Origin: Dehalococcoidia bacterium
GTDB taxonomy: Bacteria; Chloroflexota; Dehalococcoidia; GIF9; AB-539-J10
Direction of reading: 5' to 3'
DNA: 6,651 bases
Assembly: GCA_030627025.1 (NCBI GenBank)
Contig: DAOUSX010000057.1
Coordinates: 1 to 6,651, forward strand
Of the stretch, positions 4,157 to 6,651 are shown in pieces. A model generated the notes under the pieces. It was not told the origin of the DNA, made no database searches, and saw nothing but the letters and a program-made list of their open reading frames with translations. Each line of letters begins with the position of its first letter. Positions within the stretch are counted from its first letter, which is position 1. A program made the translations under genes and the position numbers.

Positions 4157-6508
4157 CTATTTAGCGAAATTGGCGACGACCACTTGCCCTAGAGAAATAC
4201 CGCCATCATTGCAAGGCACTTGCCGGTGAGTGAATACCTGGAAGCCACTGTTTCCCAGTAATTTAATCGTTTTTCTCAGCAGTAAGCGATTTTGAAATAC
4301 ACCGCCACTTAAGGCTACTTGATTAATACCAGTTTCGTCAGCTATCAACTGGCACATTTCATTTGTCATTTTGGCTATAGTGTCATGAAATTTGAGTGAT
4401 ATTCTCCCTGGAGAAATGCCCTGCGTTAAGTCCTCGATTATAGCTGAGAGCAAATCTCCTAGCTGCACAATTTTCATTCCTTTGTCTGCAATTATGCCGT
4501 ATGGGTAGCTTTCCTCATCACTGGAGATTGCTTCGTCGCTGTGCTCCTCGCAATGACAAGCATACGCAGCCATCTCCAACTCCACAGCCGCTTGCCCTTC
4601 ATAATCTATTTCATTCCTTATGCCTATCAGGGCTGATATAGCATCAAATAGGCGTCCCGTGCTCGAGGTTAATGGGGTGTTTAGCCCCCTTTCTATCTGG
4701 CGTTTGATAATTTCCGTTTCAAGTTCGCTAACCTTCGCCCTGAAGGCTAATTGAGGTTGCTTCGCTGTGCCCACAATGAGGGCATTTAAGGTATCCTCTC
4801 CCAGTAAACTAAGGATATAGCCAATAGCGGTGCGGTAAGGTCTTTTTATAGCGGCATCGCCGCCGGGCAAAGGCAGATATTCCAAATGCCCCACTCTGCT
4901 AAAACCTTGGTAATCAGCCACCAAGAATTCTCCACCCCAGATATATCTATCGTCTCCCAACCCTGTGCCATCAAAAGCGACTCCTATAACTGGGGTTTCT
5001 AATCTATTATCTACCATGCAGCTCACAATATGGGCGTGATGATGCTGCACAGGTATAAGTTTTATGCCAGATTCACTTAGCTCTTGAGCATATTTAGTGG
5101 AGAGATAATCTGGATGAAAGTCGCAGGCAATAATTTCAGGCTCAATACGAAATAGCCTCCTATACAACGAGATGGTATTATCAAAATGCTCCAAAGTTTC
5201 TACATTTTCCATGTCGCCAATATGCTGGCTTAAGAAAGCATAGTTATCTCTAGTCAGGCAGAAAGTACTTTTCATCTCAGCGCCACAACCGAGCACCTGT
5301 CTGGCTTTAAATGTAAGGTGAATAGGATAGGGAGCGTAGCTGCGCGCGCGCCTCACAAGTTGGCTTGTTCCCCTTTCCACCATGGTGACGCTATCATCAT
5401 AACAAGAATAAATATCCCGGTTGTGAATCAGGAAGTAATCGGCAATTCCTGAAAGCCTTCTTAACGCTTCATCATTATCTTTGGCAATAGGCTCTTCGCT
5501 GAGGTTGCCGCTGGTCATCACTAAAGGCAAACCTGTATCCCTGAGCAAAATGTGGTGTAGGGGTGTATAGGGCAGCATGACCCCCAAGTATTGTAGGTCT
5601 GGAGCCACCTCTCGAGATACAGATGCGTCATCTCTCCATTTCATAAGCACAATGGGGCTTTGAGGAGAGGTTAGCAGCTTTTCTTCCTTTGGGGAAACAT
5701 AGCAATGCTTCTTAACTTCATCCATATCGGTCACCATTATGGCGAATGGCTTGGAGGAGCGTTTCTTCCTTTTTCGCAAAGTCTTAACCGCCGTTTCACT
5801 GCTGGCATTGCAAGCTAAGAGAAATCCCCCTAAGCCCTTAACGGCGACGATTTTCCCCTCTTTTAATAGTTGACTGGCACTGGCTATGGCATCCGAACAT
5901 GCTATAGCATCGCCTTGAGCATCAACTAATTCAACTCGGGGACCACATTGAGGGCAAGCATTTGGCTGAGCATGGAAGCGGCGGTCCCGTGGATTGTCAT
6001 ACTCTGCCTGACATTGAGGGCACATTCGGAAGCCTCGCATGGTCGTTTTTGGGCGGTCATAGGGCATATCCTCAATTATGGTAAATCGTGGCCCACAGTT
6101 AGTACAGTTGGTAAAGGGATAGCGATAGCGCCGGTCATTGGGATTCAATAGTTCGCTTAAGCAAGCCTGACAGGTGGCGATATCTGGTGAAATGAGTTGG
6201 TATTTCCCCGCCGCGACGGTGCTATGGCGGATTTCAAACTTTTTATAACCAATGGGGGGGTGATAGCTAATGGTTACATCTTCGATATGAGCCAGGGGAG
6301 GAGCTTTTGTTTGAAGCTCCAAATAAAACTGCTCAATTGCCTCTGCTTCCCCCTCCACCTCAATCTTGACATCCTCGGAGGTATTACAAACCCATCCCTT
6401 AACATTATGTTTGGTGGCTAGCCCATAAACAAAAGGCCTGAAGCCTACTCCTTGAACAATACCGCGAACATTGAAATGGGCCAGCTCCTGTGTTTTTGCC
6501 TTAGCCAC
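4157..6508 (-). CDS. hypF: HypF, carbamoyltransferase for hydrogenase maturation
   Basis: HypF converts carbamoyl phosphate and ATP to carbamoyl-adenylate and loads the carbamoyl group on the C-terminal Cys of HypE. The 783 residues hold all family domains. There is an N-terminal acylphosphatase domain (about 10-95, GIVQGVGFRPF with R24, and N42). Two zinc-binding CxxC pairs follow, C113/C116 with C135/C138 and C163/C166 with C185/C188. A YrdC/Sua5-like domain spans about 200-390 (KGLGGFLLACNA, KPFAIM, TSGNLSEEPI), and a Kae1-like domain about 400-783 has HHHAH (489-493), FDGTGLGDD, LSGGVFQN and NDGG. The start is GTG 6508, with GGGA about 12 nt before it. An unusual insert, CHCEEHSDEAIS at 651-662, matches a dispersed DNA repeat and explains part of the extra length over about 750 residues. 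It is probably the first gene of the operon. It appears otherwise intact. Confidence 0.96.
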   Translation of the reverse strand: MAKAKTQELAHFNVRGIVQGVGFRPFVYGLATKHNVKGWVCNTSEDVKIEVEGEAEAIEQFYLELQTKAPPLAHIEDVTISYHPPIGYKKFEIRHSTVAAGKYQLISPDIATCQACLSELLNPNDRRYRYPFTNCTNCGPRFTIIEDMPYDRPKTTMRGFRMCPQCQAEYDNPRDRRFHAQPNACPQCGPRVELVDAQGDAIACSDAIASASQLLKEGKIVAVKGLGGFLLACNASSETAVKTLRKRKKRSSKPFAIMVTDMDEVKKHCYVSPKEEKLLTSPQSPIVLMKWRDDASVSREVAPDLQYLGVMLPYTPLHHILLRDTGLPLVMTSGNLSEEPIAKDNDEALRRLSGIADYFLIHNRDIYSCYDDSVTMVERGTSQLVRRARSYAPYPIHLTFKARQVLGCGAEMKSTFCLTRDNYAFLSQHIGDMENVETLEHFDNTISLYRRLFRIEPEIIACDFHPDYLSTKYAQELSESGIKLIPVQHHHAHIVSCMVDNRLETPVIGVAFDGTGLGDDRYIWGGEFLVADYQGFSRVGHLEYLPLPGGDAAIKRPYRTAIGYILSLLGEDTLNALIVGTAKQPQLAFRAKVSELETEIIKRQIERGLNTPLTSSTGRLFDAISALIGIRNEIDYEGQAAVELEMAAYACHCEEHSDEAISSDEESYPYGIIADKGMKIVQLGDLLSAIIEDLTQGISPGRISLKFHDTIAKMTNEMCQLIADETGINQVALSGGVFQNRLLLRKTIKLLGNSGFQVFTHRQVPCNDGGISLGQVVVANFAK
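4524..4558 (-). repeat. Dispersed-repeat-like sequence embedded in hypF
   Basis: On the - strand this begins TGTCATTGCGAGGAGC and ends GACGAAGCAATCTC, with ATTGC and GCAAT as short inverted ends. From memory, nearly the same sequence (GTCATTGCGAGGAGC, then GAAGCGACGAAGCAATC) is scattered through many unrelated bacterial genomes and is often mis-translated as CHCEERSDEAIS. Here it is read in that frame as HypF residues 651-662, one step from the usual form (His for Arg). The copy sits between YEGQAAVELEMAA and ESYPYGI, a variable part of the Kae1-like domain. Exact ends and copy number cannot be set from one window. Confidence 0.7.
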
Positions 6509-6541
6509 TACGATAAAAATTCCCTAGAAAGATAATTCTCT

Positions 6542-6560
6542 TCCCTCTTCTTTAGAGGGA
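6542..6560. promoter_or_regulatory. Perfect dyad between the hypF -10 box and start codon
   Basis: On the - strand TCCCTCT (6560-6554), loop AAAGA, then AGAGGGA (6548-6542) make a 7-bp perfect inverted repeat. It begins 3 bp downstream of the -10 box and spans the expected transcription start. It could be an operator for a repressor or a hairpin at the 5' end of the hyp mRNA. There is no T tract after it, so it is not an intrinsic terminator. Confidence 0.4.
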
Positions 6561-6563
6561 GGT

Positions 6564-6592
6564 ATTATAACAGCCTCAAGGAAATATATTAA
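6564..6592 (-). promoter_or_regulatory. Sigma-70-like promoter for the hypFCDE operon
   Basis: A perfect TATAAT (6569-6564, - strand) is 17 bp from TTAATA (6592-6587), which agrees with TTGACA at four of six bases. Transcription would start near 6557, leaving a leader of about 49 nt before the GTG of hypF. The remaining sequence out to 6651 shows no gene I can recognise. Confidence 0.6.
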
Positions 6593-6651
6593 GCTTGTTT
6601 AGATATCCTGCCGCTTTAGGCATTTAACCTTAGCAGAAAAGCGAGGCTAAC

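Noticed and set aside
6616..6651. Short - strand open stretch (VSLAFLLRLNA, then stop) at the window edge
   Set aside because: Eleven codons with no recognisable similarity; could be the end of an upstream gene but cannot be supported.

Overview
The window looks like chromosome of an anaerobic bacterium that matures NiFe hydrogenases. A Dehalococcoidia-type Chloroflexota is my best guess. It rests on the gene content (HypF-C-D-E, an Hdr/CCG-type Fe-S protein, a DUF350 membrane protein with a secreted transglutaminase-like protein) and moderate GC. No marker gene is present to prove it.

Layout. On the + strand, positions 3-149 are the 3' end of a CCG-domain (HdrB/GlpC-like) Fe-S protein. A short AT-rich gap with two TATAAT boxes follows. 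Next come a four-helix DUF350 membrane protein (211-699) and, 6 bp later, an exported transglutaminase-fold protein with a C-terminal membrane anchor (706-1527); these look like a two-gene unit. On the - strand, 6508 down to 1775 is a hydrogenase-maturation operon in transcription order hypF, hypC, hypD, hypE. hypC/hypD overlap by 14 bp and hypD/hypE by 8 bp. A good sigma-70-like promoter lies upstream of hypF. The two units converge, and the 247 bp between them hold a decayed ferredoxin-like coding remnant (about 1588-1764).

How the genes work together. HypF transfers a carbamoyl group from carbamoyl phosphate to the C-terminal Cys of HypE, which dehydrates it to a thiocyanate. The HypC-HypD complex takes up the cyanide ligands on iron and passes Fe(CN)2CO to the hydrogenase large subunit. 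All four proteins keep their diagnostic residues. HypA/HypB (nickel insertion) and the hydrogenase itself are not in the window.

The most notable points are: (1) the + strand ferredoxin remnant with three of four cluster cysteines and in-frame stops; (2) a dispersed-repeat-like sequence read in frame inside hypF as CHCEEHSDEAIS; (3) a TATAAT placed so that transcription of the DUF350 gene could begin at its ATG; (4) a Ser in place of an expected Cys in the C-terminal CxxC of the partial Fe-S protein; (5) the DUF350 plus anchored transglutaminase pair, whose role is unknown. I see no convincing new defence or mobile system here.
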